Of a DNA stretch of 64,000 nucleotides, positions 1 to 8,123 are shown piece after piece. The position numbers were made by a program, and so were the translations under genes. Where the stretch lies: the NCBI RefSeq assembly GCF_001718415.1, contig NZ_CP013378.1, forward strand, positions 2,976,001-3,040,000, read 5' to 3'. The notes under the pieces are model-generated. The model had not been told where the DNA came from. It was given only the letters and a program-made list of their open reading frames with translations, and did no database searches. The DNA comes from Burkholderia pseudomultivorans. Its GTDB lineage: Bacteria > Pseudomonadota > Gammaproteobacteria > Burkholderiales > Burkholderiaceae. How positions within the stretch are numbered: position 1 is the stretch's first letter; every line of letters starts with the position of its first letter.

Positions 1-1
1 G

Positions 2-553
2 GCGATCGGCCTGAAGGCGAACGAGCGCGGCTTCATCGACGTCGACGACCACTGCCGCACGGCCGTGCCGAACGTCTACGCGATCGGCGACGTGGTGCGC
101 GGCCCGATGCTCGCGCACAAGGCGGAAGACGAAGGCGTGCTGGTCGCGGAAGTGATCGACGGCCAGAAGCCGCACATCGACTACAACTGCATTCCGTGGG
201 TGATCTACACGTACCCGGAAATCGCGTGGGTCGGCAAGACGGAGCAGCAGTTGAAGGCGGAAGGCCGCGAGATCAAGTCGGGCAAGTTCCCGTTCTCGAT
301 CAACGGCCGTGCGCTCGGTATGAACGCACCGGACGGTTTCGTGAAGATGATCGCGGACGCGAAGACCGACGAACTGCTCGGCGTGCACGTGATCGCGGCG
401 AACGCGTCGGACCTGATCGCGGAAGCCGTGGTGGCGATGGAATTCAAGGCGGCGTCGGAAGACATCGCCCGCATCTGCCATCCGCACCCGTCGATGTCGG
501 AAGTGATGCGCGAAGCGGCGCTCGCCGTCGACAAGCGCTCGCTGAACAGCTGA
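2..553 (+). CDS. lpdA: Dihydrolipoamide dehydrogenase, E3 of 2-oxoglutarate dehydrogenase (5' truncated by window)
   Basis: The open frame runs from the window edge to a TGA at 551-553. It encodes the NAD/FAD-binding C-terminal half of a dihydrolipoamide dehydrogenase, which reoxidises the lipoyl arm of a 2-oxo acid dehydrogenase complex in the cytoplasm. The motif [22 protein letters not shown] is the FAD-binding GD site, and [10 protein letters not shown] near the C-terminus carries the active-site His-Pro dyad (HPHP). The dimerisation domain (Y-P-E-I-A-W-V-G onward) is intact. That it sits just before zapE suggests the odhL copy of the 2-oxoglutarate complex; this is context inference because odhA and odhB lie outside the window. 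Confidence 0.93.
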   Translation, partial: AIGLKANERGFIDVDDHCRTAVPNVYAIGDVVRGPMLAHKAEDEGVLVAEVIDGQKPHIDYNCIPWVIYTYPEIAWVGKTEQQLKAEGREIKSGKFPFSINGRALGMNAPDGFVKMIADAKTDELLGVHVIAANASDLIAEAVVAMEFKAASEDIARICHPHPSMSEVMREAALAVDKRSLNS

Positions 554-602
554 GCGCGCGATAGCGCCGGCCGGCCGGCGGCCGGCGCAGCCGTCTCATG
601 AC

Positions 603-639
603 GAGGGCGGGCGGGGTTTCCCGCTCGCCTTCGTTTTTT
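603..639 (+). terminator. Rho-independent terminator after lpdA
   Basis: A G+C-rich stem (GGGCGGGCGGG against CCCGCTCGCC, loop TTT, with G-T wobbles) is followed by a T-run at 632-639. It lies between the lpdA stop and the zapE start, so zapE probably has its own promoter or is reached by readthrough. Confidence 0.7.
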
Positions 640-649
640 AGGTTTGCCG

Positions 650-1747
650 ATGAACGTCACCGAATACTACACGCGCGAACTGACTACGCGCGGCTATCAG
701 TCCGATCCCGCGCAGCGCGCGGCCGTCGATCGCCTGCAGCAATGCTTCGACGAGTGGGTCGCGTACAAGGCGCGCCGCTCGAACGCGTTCAAGAAGCTCA
801 TCAATCATCCGGACCTGCCGCGCGGCGTCTACATGTGGGGCGGCGTCGGGCGTGGCAAGAGCTTCCTGATGGACAGCTTCTATGCGGTCGTGCCCGTGCA
901 GCGCAAGACGCGCCTGCATTTCCACGAATTCATGCGCGAAGTGCACCGCGAGCTGGAGGAACTGAAAGGGCAGGCCGACCCGCTCGACGAACTCGCGCGG
1001 CGCATCGCGAAGCGCTATCGGCTGATCTGCTTCGACGAGTTCCACGTGTCGGACATCGCCGACGCGATGATCCTGTATCGGCTGCTCGACCGCCTGTTTA
1101 CGAATGGCGTGCAGTTCGTGATGACGTCCAACTACGATCCCGACGATCTGTACCCGGACGGGCTGCATCGCGACCGCATGCTGCCGGCGATCGCGCTGAT
1201 CAAGGAAAAGCTCGATGTCCTGAACGTCGACGCGGGCGTCGATTATCGGCAGCGTACGCTCTCGCAGGTGCAGATGTATCACACGCCGCTCGGCGCGGAA
1301 GCCGATCGCGAACTGCGTCATGCATTCGCGAAGCTCGCCGCGGTGCCCGACGAAAGCCCGATCCTGCATATCGAGAAGCGCGAGCTGAAGGCGCTGCGCA
1401 AGGCCGACGGCGTGGTCTGGTTCGATTTCGCGACGCTGTGCGGCGGCCCGCGCTCGCAGAACGACTATCTCGAGCTGGCGAGCCGCTTCCATGCGATCGT
1501 GCTGTCCGAGGTGCCGCAGATGTCGCCGCGCATGGCGTCCGAGGCGCGCCGCTTCACCTGGCTGATCGACGTGCTGTACGACCACAAGGTCAAGCTGCTG
1601 ATGTCCGCGGCGGTGCCGGCCGAGCAGTTGTACGTCGAAGGCCCGATGGCCAACGAATTCGCACGCACGGTTTCGCGGATCGTCGAGATGCAGTCGAAGG
1701 AATATCTCGAAACGCCGCGGCGGATTGTCGATACCTCGCTGACCTGA
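650..1747 (+). CDS. zapE: Cell division protein ZapE (AFG1-like ATPase)
   Basis: 365-residue AFG1/ZapE-family P-loop ATPase, a cytoplasmic protein that modulates the FtsZ ring in other proteobacteria. Walker A is GGVGRGKS at about residues 64-71. Walker B is LICFDEFHV near residue 125, followed by MTSNYDPDDLY and the family-typical PLGA and WFDFATLCGGPRSQNDYLELA segments. Length fits the family. The start is set at ATG 650; a TTG two codons upstream is also open but less likely. It lies directly downstream of lpdA, as in other Burkholderia. Confidence 0.93.
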   Translation: MNVTEYYTRELTTRGYQSDPAQRAAVDRLQQCFDEWVAYKARRSNAFKKLINHPDLPRGVYMWGGVGRGKSFLMDSFYAVVPVQRKTRLHFHEFMREVHRELEELKGQADPLDELARRIAKRYRLICFDEFHVSDIADAMILYRLLDRLFTNGVQFVMTSNYDPDDLYPDGLHRDRMLPAIALIKEKLDVLNVDAGVDYRQRTLSQVQMYHTPLGAEADRELRHAFAKLAAVPDESPILHIEKRELKALRKADGVVWFDFATLCGGPRSQNDYLELASRFHAIVLSEVPQMSPRMASEARRFTWLIDVLYDHKVKLLMSAAVPAEQLYVEGPMANEFARTVSRIVEMQSKEYLETPRRIVDTSLT

Positions 1748-1890
1748 GCGCCGATCGCGCCCGATCGCGGCATTGAAAGATCAAATCCGGTCAAATTGGC
1801 GCGATTTCGGCGCATTTTCAGATTTGTCTTATATTCACCGCGGGGGCGAGCCGATATCGTTTGTCATGGTTATTAAGGCTGGAGAGGTCC

Positions 1891-2310
1891 ATGACACCGT
1901 ATCGCGAACTGACCGACCACGAGTGGCGCAGCGTTGCGCCGCTCCTGCCGGAGATGCAGCCGCGCACCGAATTGCGCGGCCGGCCGCTGGCCAATACGCG
2001 CGCCGTGCTGAATGGCGTGCTGTGGGTGATCTACAGCGGCGCGACGTGGTCGGCGATGCCGCGTCGCTACCCTTCGTACCAGACCTGCCATCGCCGCTTC
2101 AAGGCGTGGCACGACACGGGTGCGTTGATGCGCGTGATGCGCGAGCTGTATGGCGATGCCGGCGTGAGTCTGTGCAACGCGGTATCCGCGCGAATGCGCA
2201 AGCACACGCAGTCGAAGGCGGCAGAGGCGCGCAGCACGGTGGCGCCCGGCTATCGCACTTCGGGTGCTTCGGCCGCTTATCGCACGAACGCACTGAAGCA
2301 CGCGGCCTGA
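1891..2310 (+). CDS. Orphan transposase-N-terminus-like protein (DUF4096/IS5-type N-terminal domain)
   Basis: 139 residues starting at ATG 1891 behind GGAGAGG. Residues 1-90 (YRELTDHEWRSVAPLLPE, RAVLNGVLWVIYSGATW, RRYPSYQTCHRRFKAW) match the N-terminal helical domain of IS5/IS1182-type transposases (DUF4096). The remaining 50 residues are a Ser/Ala/Arg-rich tail with no DDE catalytic core, and the flanks show no terminal inverted repeats. It could be a decayed insertion-sequence fragment or a stand-alone DNA-binding protein that kept only the first domain. A clean RBS and a terminator directly after it favour an expressed gene. Confidence 0.7.
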   Translation: MTPYRELTDHEWRSVAPLLPEMQPRTELRGRPLANTRAVLNGVLWVIYSGATWSAMPRRYPSYQTCHRRFKAWHDTGALMRVMRELYGDAGVSLCNAVSARMRKHTQSKAAEARSTVAPGYRTSGASAAYRTNALKHAA

Positions 2311-2346
2311 TGCGGATCGTCTCGATTCAACTGCCCGCGAAAAGAA

Positions 2347-2383
2347 AATCGGCCTGACGACGGAGTCGCAGGCCGATTTTTTA
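2347..2383. terminator. Bidirectional rho-independent terminator
   Basis: Stem ATCGGCCTG (2349-2357) pairs with CAGGCCGAT (2370-2378), with an A-run before and a T-run after. It can stop both the plus-strand gene ending at 2310 and the minus-strand gene ending at 2413. Confidence 0.85.
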
Positions 2384-2412
2384 TTGCGCGTCGCGGGGCG
2401 ATGCGCCCGGCT

Positions 2413-2874
2413 TTACTGCTGGCGCACCCAGGTCTGCGAGCGGCCCAGCAGCGAGACGCCGATGTAGCCGCGCACGACCAGCTTCTGGCCGCCGTCTTCC
2501 AGCGTCATCTTGCACTTGTAGACCTTGCCGTTCTCGGGATCGAGGATGTTGCCGCCGTCCCAGTGGTCGCCGTCCTTCTTCATCGCCTTGATGATCGTCA
2601 TGCCCTTGATGAGCTGGTCCTTGCGCTCGTCCGTGCAGGCAGTGCAGCGGCGATCGGGCGTGTCGTTCGGGCCGAGGCCCTTGACCACCTTGCCGGACAA
2701 CGAGCCGTCGCCGTCGTCGCTGATCTGCACGAGCGCCTTCGGTTGATGGGTGTTGTCGTCGATGGTCTGCCACATGCCGACCGGGCTGTCGGCTTGCGCG
2801 AAGGTGGGCGCGGCACAGGCGAGCAGGGTGCCGGCTACGGCCATTGCGCGCAGCGGGCGGATCAGTTTCATCAT
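2413..2874 (-). CDS. DUF2147 family secreted protein
   Basis: About 153 residues. A signal peptide (MKLIRPLRAMAVAGTLLACA, cleavage after APTFAQA) precedes a DUF2147 domain: VGMWQTIDD near the N-terminus, several charged strands, a CTAC cysteine pair, and GYIGVSLLGRSQTWVR at the C-terminus. The family is exported and of unknown molecular function; the GxSLLGRSQxW signature is visible. The start was chosen at 2874 because AGGAGG (2886-2881) lies 6 nt upstream, whereas the ATG at 2880 directly abuts it. It converges on the preceding gene at a shared terminator. Confidence 0.88.
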   Translation of the reverse strand: MMKLIRPLRAMAVAGTLLACAAPTFAQADSPVGMWQTIDDNTHQPKALVQISDDGDGSLSGKVVKGLGPNDTPDRRCTACTDERKDQLIKGMTIIKAMKKDGDHWDGGNILDPENGKVYKCKMTLEDGGQKLVVRGYIGVSLLGRSQTWVRQQ

Positions 2875-3041
2875 TGTCATCCTCCTTGTTTCTCGTGTCG
2901 TGTTCGATTGCCCGCACGACCGTCTGCATGGGGCGGTGGCTTGTTGCGAGCTTCGCCAGAATACGTGAAATGGCGCGCGACGTTTGATAGAGGGGACTCT
3001 AATCGAAACAGCCCGCTGTCAGGCGGGCTGTCCGCAGACGA

Positions 3042-4727
3042 TCAGTTCAACTGATACGAGAAGGCGGCGTTCACGCGCGGGCTGCGCGAAGCACTTTCGA
3101 CGGGCGCATCGCCGACCGGCTTCGCGACGGACAGGTCGAGGCTGTAGTAACGGCTGTCCGTGAGCCGCACGCCGAGGCCGACCGACGACAGTCGGTTCGG
3201 CAGCGGCGTGCCGGCATGCAGGTACACGCGCGCCATGTCGTAGGCGATATACGGCGTAACCGATTTCAGGTAAGTCCAGCCCGGCGAGAATGCGCGATTG
3301 ACCTCCAGCGACATCCCCCATCCCGAATCGCCCGAGGTCTCGCCCGGTTGGTAGCCGAGCGCATAGCGCGTCGAGCCGAACGAGATCTGTTCCGAGGTCG
3401 GCAGCGAGTCGGGGCTGTATTGCCCGGTGAGCGAGATCGACGTGCCGATCCGGAACGGCCATTCGTTGGTCTGCGTGAAGGTCGCGCCGGTGCGCACGAA
3501 GGTCAGCGAGACCGGGTCGGCATACGTCGTCGCGACGCCGTTGCTCATGCCGATCTGCGATTTCGATGCACCGAGGATATCGAACGCCTTGGCGACGTTG
3601 ACGCTCAGCTTGCGCACCTGTTTCGGCTGGACGCTCGTGTAGTCGAGCTGCAGTTGCAGCACGCGCACCTGCGACCGGTTGTCGAGCGTGGCGCCGGTGA
3701 TCTGGTTCTGGTAGTTGTCCTCGTTGTGCGACGCATAGCCGGACACCGTGCCGAGCAGGCTGCGCTGGTTGTTCAGCAACAGCGGATAGGAGGCCGAAAG
3801 ACCCAGCTTCTCGTTCTTGACGGTACGCTGGATGTACGACGGCAGCCCCGGGTTGTCGGTCGGCTTGCCGCGGTACGTGCTGGCGTCGACGCGCGTGACG
3901 AGGCCGCTGCTGCCGACGGGCACCGAGCCGCTGAACGCGACGTAGGTCTGCTTGTCGCGTCCCGGCGGTGCGAGCGCGGAGATGCTCAGTTGCTCGCCGA
4001 ACGACGTGAGGCCGTTTTCGGTCGCGGTGATGAGGCCCTGGACGCCCGGGTGATTGAAATCGATACCGGTACTGATGTTGAACGGCTTGCGGTCGACGGC
4101 GAGCTCGAGGGTCGTCGCGCCGTCGGTCGTTTGCGGCGGCGGCACGTTGGCTTTCACGCTGACGCCGGGCAGCAGGCCGAACGTATTGACGTAGCGTTCG
4201 AACGTCGCGCGACGCAGCGGACGATCGGCCGTGATGTGCGCGGCGATCGCGCGAATCTTCGATTCCATCGCGCCGGGCTTGCCGGTGACCTTCACGTCCG
4301 ACACATAGCCTTCGACGACCGTGACGCGCACGACGCCGTTCTCGAAGGTCTGCGCGGGAATGAACGCGAACGACAGCGCGTAGCCGCGATCCTGGTACAG
4401 CTTCGTCACGCCGTTGGCGGTCTCGATCAGCTCGCCGATCGTGATGTCCTTGCCGACGAGCGGCGTGAAGCGGCGCGAGATCTCGTCGAACGGCACCGAC
4501 TTCACGCCTTCGACCTGAAACGTCGTCGGCGTCAGGTGACGCGACAGCAGCTCCTGCAACTGCGGCGCCTGCGGTGCGACCTGCACGGTCACGTTCGGGC
4601 CGGTTTTCGGGGCGTTGATCTGGGGGAGGGAATCGAGCGGATTGCCCGCGACGCGCGTTTGCGCATGGGCGGTGCCTGCTGCCGCGACGGCGAGCAGCAG
4701 CATCCATCTGTCGAGTCTGGATTTCAT
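3042..4727 (-). CDS. TpsB/ShlB-FhaC family outer-membrane transporter (two-partner secretion)
   Basis: 561 residues with a signal peptide ending at AGTAHA. Then come a POTRA-type region (VEGVKSVPFDEISRRFTPLVGK, and LSFAFIPAQTFENGVVRVTVVEGYV, the typical ShlB POTRA_2 strand) and a 16-strand beta-barrel with the family motif near GMSLEVNRAF, ending in Asn (YQLN). TpsB proteins translocate a TpsA exoprotein across the outer membrane. No TpsA with a haemagglutination-type N-terminal domain lies nearby. The upstream co-directional genes encode two repeat lipoproteins, which makes them the only local candidate partners (inference). GAGGAA precedes the ATG. It is the third gene of the minus-strand unit that starts at 7928. 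Confidence 0.87.
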   Translation of the reverse strand: MKSRLDRWMLLLAVAAAGTAHAQTRVAGNPLDSLPQINAPKTGPNVTVQVAPQAPQLQELLSRHLTPTTFQVEGVKSVPFDEISRRFTPLVGKDITIGELIETANGVTKLYQDRGYALSFAFIPAQTFENGVVRVTVVEGYVSDVKVTGKPGAMESKIRAIAAHITADRPLRRATFERYVNTFGLLPGVSVKANVPPPQTTDGATTLELAVDRKPFNISTGIDFNHPGVQGLITATENGLTSFGEQLSISALAPPGRDKQTYVAFSGSVPVGSSGLVTRVDASTYRGKPTDNPGLPSYIQRTVKNEKLGLSASYPLLLNNQRSLLGTVSGYASHNEDNYQNQITGATLDNRSQVRVLQLQLDYTSVQPKQVRKLSVNVAKAFDILGASKSQIGMSNGVATTYADPVSLTFVRTGATFTQTNEWPFRIGTSISLTGQYSPDSLPTSEQISFGSTRYALGYQPGETSGDSGWGMSLEVNRAFSPGWTYLKSVTPYIAYDMARVYLHAGTPLPNRLSSVGLGVRLTDSRYYSLDLSVAKPVGDAPVESASRSPRVNAAFSYQLN

Positions 4728-4768
4728 TGTTTTTCCTCGTAGGCCTTGCTTTCTCGTCTTCTCATGCC

Positions 4769-4797
4769 GACGCGCGACACCCGCAGGTGTCGCGCGC
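4769..4797. other. Strong intergenic hairpin
   Basis: GCGCGACACC, loop CGCA, then GGTGTCGCGC forms a perfect stem of 10 or more bp between the repeat lipoprotein gene (stop at 4871) and the TpsB gene (start at 4727). It has no T-run on either side. It could be an mRNA stabiliser or a partial terminator that lowers TpsB expression relative to the lipoproteins. Confidence 0.7.
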
Positions 4798-4870
4798 CGT
4801 GTGCCGCATTGCCGGTTTTGTTGGTACGGCCGCGTCGTTCGCTCCGGCTGCGAACCCGCGACCGTCCTCC

Positions 4871-6220
4871 TTACTTGCCAACGCTACCCAGCGTGCCCAG
4901 CAACCCCGTGACCGGCGCCAGCAGGCCCGTCGAGCTGCCGGACGATGCCGAGCCCGATACGCTGCCGACCAGCGACGTGACCGGCGCGAGCGGGTTCGAC
5001 GTACCCCCGGAACCTGCTGCGCTGCCGACCGCTCCGGTGACAGTATTCAGCAAACCGGTGACGGGCGCGAGCGGATTTGCACCGCCTGCTGTGCCACCCG
5101 TTGCGCCGCCGAGCCCGCCGGTGACGGTCGACACGAGGCCGGTGACCGGGGCGAGCGGGCCGCTGCCCGAGCTGCCTGCTGCGCCGCCGAGCGCACCCGT
5201 GAGCGAGCCGAGCGGTGTCGAGCCGAGGCCGGACAGCAGGCCGCCGAGCGGATTGGTCGAGCTGGAGCCCGACGACGTGCCGTTCTGGACCGTCGCCGAC
5301 GAGCCACCGACGAGGCTGGTGATCAGCCCGGGGATCGGCGCTGCGCCGTTCGGGCCGTTCGGGTTGACGAGGCCGCCCGCGTTGGTGACCGTGTTGCCGA
5401 CCGCGGTGACGAGCTGGCCGACATCGCCGACGAGCGGTTGATTCGACGTGCTGCCGACCTGCTTGCCGGCCGAGCTGATCGCGCCGCCGATCTGGCCGAG
5501 CAGGCCCGAGACGGGCTGGCCGATGCCGGTCGTCGTGCCGACCTGCTGCGTGACCTGGCCGGCGGTGATCACCAGCGGCGTGATCGCCGAGCTGAGCGGC
5601 TGCGTGACCTGCTGCACGGCGCCCGACGACAGCGTCGAGCCGACCGTCGTGCCTGCGGCGCTGAGCCCGTTGGCGACCGTGTCGAGCACGGTGCCGACCG
5701 GCGTCGTGACCGGTGCGAGCGGCGCGAGCGGACCCGTGCCGAGCGCCTTGACCGTCGAGCTGAGGCCCGACACCGTGTTGCTCGTCGCGCCGACGACGTT
5801 GCCGAGACCGGCGACCGTCGTGCCGACCGGGTCTTTCGTGGAGCCGATCTGTCCGAGGCCGTTGCTCACGGCATCGGCGGCGGCGCCGACGATCGTGCCG
5901 GTGCTCGACAGCGTGCTGCCGACACCCTTGGTCACGCCGTCGCCGAGACCGGGCAGGCTGATGTTGCCGACCGTGCTGCCAAGGTCGGTGGCGGTCTGGC
6001 CGACCGTGCTGACGACACCCTTGGTGCCGGTCGACGTGCCGCTGGTGCCGCTCGTGGTCGGCGTACCGTTCGTGCTCGGGTTGCCGCCGGTGCTGCTGGT
6101 CGGCGGCGAACTCACGCCGTTGCCGCCGCAGGCAGCCAGCAGGCAGGCCGCGGCGAACGCGGTGAGGGGGACGCGCCACTGATGCAGGGCGACCGTCGTG
6201 AGGGAACGTTGCTGGGACAT
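4871..6220 (-). CDS. Repeat-rich putative lipoprotein (second of pair)
   Basis: 449 residues starting behind GAGGAG. The N-terminus has a signal peptide with lipobox LLAACG (cysteine at about residue 31), so a lipid-anchored surface or periplasmic protein is predicted. The mature chain is almost only Gly/Ser/Thr/Val/Leu/Ala/Pro/Asn, has a Ser/Thr/Gly linker at about 34-60, and is made of imperfect repeats around (P)LAPVTGLL-TVTG. Three clear units close the C-terminus, which ends TGLLGTLGSVGK. Similar Burkholderia proteins have been labelled 'collagen-like', but I see no Gly-X-Y periodicity. Its stop is 143 bp before the TpsB start, and it begins 40 bp after its paralogue ends, so co-transcription is likely. 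Function is unknown; adhesin or matrix component is a guess. Confidence 0.85.
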   Translation of the reverse strand: MSQQRSLTTVALHQWRVPLTAFAAACLLAACGGNGVSSPPTSSTGGNPSTNGTPTTSGTSGTSTGTKGVVSTVGQTATDLGSTVGNISLPGLGDGVTKGVGSTLSSTGTIVGAAADAVSNGLGQIGSTKDPVGTTVAGLGNVVGATSNTVSGLSSTVKALGTGPLAPLAPVTTPVGTVLDTVANGLSAAGTTVGSTLSSGAVQQVTQPLSSAITPLVITAGQVTQQVGTTTGIGQPVSGLLGQIGGAISSAGKQVGSTSNQPLVGDVGQLVTAVGNTVTNAGGLVNPNGPNGAAPIPGLITSLVGGSSATVQNGTSSGSSSTNPLGGLLSGLGSTPLGSLTGALGGAAGSSGSGPLAPVTGLVSTVTGGLGGATGGTAGGANPLAPVTGLLNTVTGAVGSAAGSGGTSNPLAPVTSLVGSVSGSASSGSSTGLLAPVTGLLGTLGSVGK

Positions 6221-6260
6221 GATGGCTCCTCGCAGTCTTTATCGATGAATGGATGTCTGG

Positions 6261-7928
6261 TTACTTGCCGTGCGTGCCGCCGAGCAGGCCGCCGATCAGC
6301 GACGTGACGGGCGAGAGCAGATTCGACGACGAGCCCGAGTTGGTGACCGCGCCCGTGCCGCCGGTGAGCGCCGGTGCGCCGGCCGTCGCGCTGCCGACCG
6401 TGCCAGTGACCGTCGAGACGACGTTCGTGACAGGCGCGAGCGGGCTGCTGGTGCCGCCCGTTGCACCGCCGAGTGCGCCGGTGACAGTGCCGAGCAGGCC
6501 GGTGACAGGCGCCAGCGGGCCGCCGCCGGTGCCGCCCGCTGCGCCGCCCAGTGCACCGGTGACGGTGGAAACGAGGCCCGTGACAGGGGCGAGCGGGCTG
6601 CCGGTGCCGCCCGTTGCACCGCCGAGTGCGCCGGTGACAGTGCCGAGCAGGCCGGTGACCGGCGCCAGCGGGCCGCCACTGCCGCCCGCTGCGCCGCCGA
6701 GTGCGCCGGTGACGGTGGAAACGAGGCCGGTGACCGGAGCCAGCGGGCCACCGCCGGTGCCGCCCGCGACGCCGCCGAGCGAGCCGGTGACGGTGCCGAG
6801 CAGGCCGGTGACGGGAGCCAGCGGGCCGCCGCTGGTACCGCCCGCTGCGCCACCGATCGAGCCGAGCAGGCCGGTAATCGGCGCGAGCGGGTTGGTGACG
6901 CCGCCGGTGCCGCCCGTGAGCAGGCCGCCGACCGCCTTCACGGTATTGCCCGTTGCCGAGACGGTGTTGCCAAGACCGGTCGTGACGGGGTTGCCGCCGG
7001 TCGACGCGAGCAGCGCGCCGGCCTGGTTCAGGCCATTGCCGACCGTACCCAGCAGCGTGTTGACCGGCGCGCCGAGGCCGGTGACCGTGCCGACCGTCTG
7101 CGTCGTCTGGCCGACCATCGTCGTGATCGGCGTGATGGCCGAGCTGACCGTCTGCGTGACCTGCTGGATCGGGCCCGTCGACAGGACGTTGCTGAGCGTG
7201 TTGCCGCCGTTCGACACGGCGTTGCCGACCGTCGACACGAGGCCGCCGACGGCGCCCGTGACAGGCGCGAGCGGCGACAGCGGGCCGCTGCCGAGGCTCG
7301 ATACCAGCGCGCCGGTCTGCGTGACCGCGCCGCCGAGTTGATTGACTACGCCGCCCGTGCTGGCGACGGTCACGCCGACCGGATCCTTGGTGGCGCCGAG
7401 CTGGCCGAGGCCGTTGCCGAGCCCGTTGCCGAGCGCGGTAACCGCGCCGCCGACGCTTTGTACGACGCCGCCTGCGGCTTGCGCCGTGGCGGGGCTGACG
7501 CCGGGCAGCGACTGGTTGGCGATGACGGAGCCGAGACCGGACACGGTCGAGCCGGCGCCGGTGACGATATTGCTGCTGCTTGCGAGGACTGTTCCCACTG
7601 CGTTCGACGACACACCGGAGGTGCCGCTCGTGCCGCTGGTCGTTCCGCTCGTGTTCCCGCTCGTCGAGCCGCTGGTGCTACCGCTCGTCGAACCGCTCGT
7701 GCTGCCGCTGGTCGAGCCGCTGGTGCTGCCGGACGTCGAACCCGACGTGCCGCCGGACGTGCCGCCGCCCGTCGTGGAGATGTCGCCGCCACCCGAGCTC
7801 GAGCCGCCGCCGAGGCCCTTGCTGACCGAACCGGAACCGCCGCACGCGGAGAGGGAAAGCATGGCTGCCACGGTGGCCGCGATCAAAGTCGTCCGGAGCG
7901 TGCCATGAGGGATAACCAGAATGTCCAT
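6261..7928 (-). CDS. Repeat-rich putative lipoprotein (first of pair)
   Basis: 555 residues. Lipobox LSACG (Cys about residue 29) follows a hydrophobic signal. Residues about 45-115 are a Ser/Gly/Thr linker with a 4-residue period (SGST repeated), and about 345-500 hold tandem 25/26-residue units alternating PLAPVTGLLGTVTGALGG and PLAPVTGLVSTVTGALGG. It is a paralogue of the next gene, sharing for example the TKDPVG and QQVTQ-SAITP blocks and the C-terminal SPVTSLIGGLLGG. It is the first gene of the minus-strand unit, with a sigma-54 promoter about 40 nt upstream. GAGGA precedes the ATG. The linker plus hydrophobic repeats suggest an extended surface protein. The repeats make the length prone to slippage between strains. 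Confidence 0.85.
   Translation of the reverse strand: MDILVIPHGTLRTTLIAATVAAMLSLSACGGSGSVSKGLGGGSSSGGGDISTTGGGTSGGTSGSTSGSTSGSTSGSTSGSTSGSTSGSTSGNTSGTTSGTSGTSGVSSNAVGTVLASSSNIVTGAGSTVSGLGSVIANQSLPGVSPATAQAAGGVVQSVGGAVTALGNGLGNGLGQLGATKDPVGVTVASTGGVVNQLGGAVTQTGALVSSLGSGPLSPLAPVTGAVGGLVSTVGNAVSNGGNTLSNVLSTGPIQQVTQTVSSAITPITTMVGQTTQTVGTVTGLGAPVNTLLGTVGNGLNQAGALLASTGGNPVTTGLGNTVSATGNTVKAVGGLLTGGTGGVTNPLAPITGLLGSIGGAAGGTSGGPLAPVTGLLGTVTGSLGGVAGGTGGGPLAPVTGLVSTVTGALGGAAGGSGGPLAPVTGLLGTVTGALGGATGGTGSPLAPVTGLVSTVTGALGGAAGGTGGGPLAPVTGLLGTVTGALGGATGGTSSPLAPVTNVVSTVTGTVGSATAGAPALTGGTGAVTNSGSSSNLLSPVTSLIGGLLGGTHGK
6400..6900 (-). repeat. Tandem 75-78 bp coding repeats (153 bp double unit)
   Basis: The coding sequence repeats every 25/26 codons; for example GTGCCGCCCGTTGCACC recurs at 6451 and 6604 (153 bp apart). 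About seven units are visible. They encode the PLAPVTGL(L/V) repeats of the lipoprotein above and are not a CRISPR array, because there are no unique spacers. Confidence 0.85.
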
Positions 7929-7979
7929 TTCGTCCTCGCATTAAAAGCTGTGTTGTGTTGAGTGATGCGCGGACTACTC

Positions 7980-7995
7980 TGCAACTGTCGTGCCA
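7980..7995 (-). promoter_or_regulatory. Sigma-54 (RpoN) promoter, -24/-12, for the repeat-lipoprotein/TpsB operon
   Basis: Read on the minus strand the site is TGGCACGACAGTTGCA, an exact match to the RpoN consensus TGGCACG-N4-TTGCW with the required GG-GC spacing. Transcription would start near 7969, giving a leader of about 41 nt before the ATG at 7928. A sigma-54 promoter needs an enhancer-binding ATPase; one is encoded at 20303-21772. Confidence 0.8.
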
Positions 7996-8123
7996 TTTCG
8001 ATGACCGGCGGCACGGACGACGTTTTAAACGAGGTAATTCCTTGAGGGAAAAGGGAGTTAGGGAAATTGAAAGAGTGTTGAATCTTTTCAAATCCCCCTG
8101 GATGAGAATGATTCCGGGCGTTT

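Noticed and set aside
1749..1772. Terminator after zapE
   Set aside because: CGATCG repeats can pair weakly, but there is no stable stem with a following T-run.
4727..6307. 526-codon plus-strand open frame (Arg/Ala/Asp-rich)
   Set aside because: It is antisense to the repeat lipoprotein gene; its composition is what high-GC complementary frames produce.
6400..6900. CRISPR-like tandem repeats
   Set aside because: The repeats are contiguous, in frame with the minus-strand lipoprotein, and encode PLAPVTGL units; there are no unique spacers.
4871..7928. Collagen-like (Gly-X-Y) proteins
   Set aside because: Residue spacing shows a 4-residue SGST linker and 25/26-residue hydrophobic repeats, not glycine every third residue.
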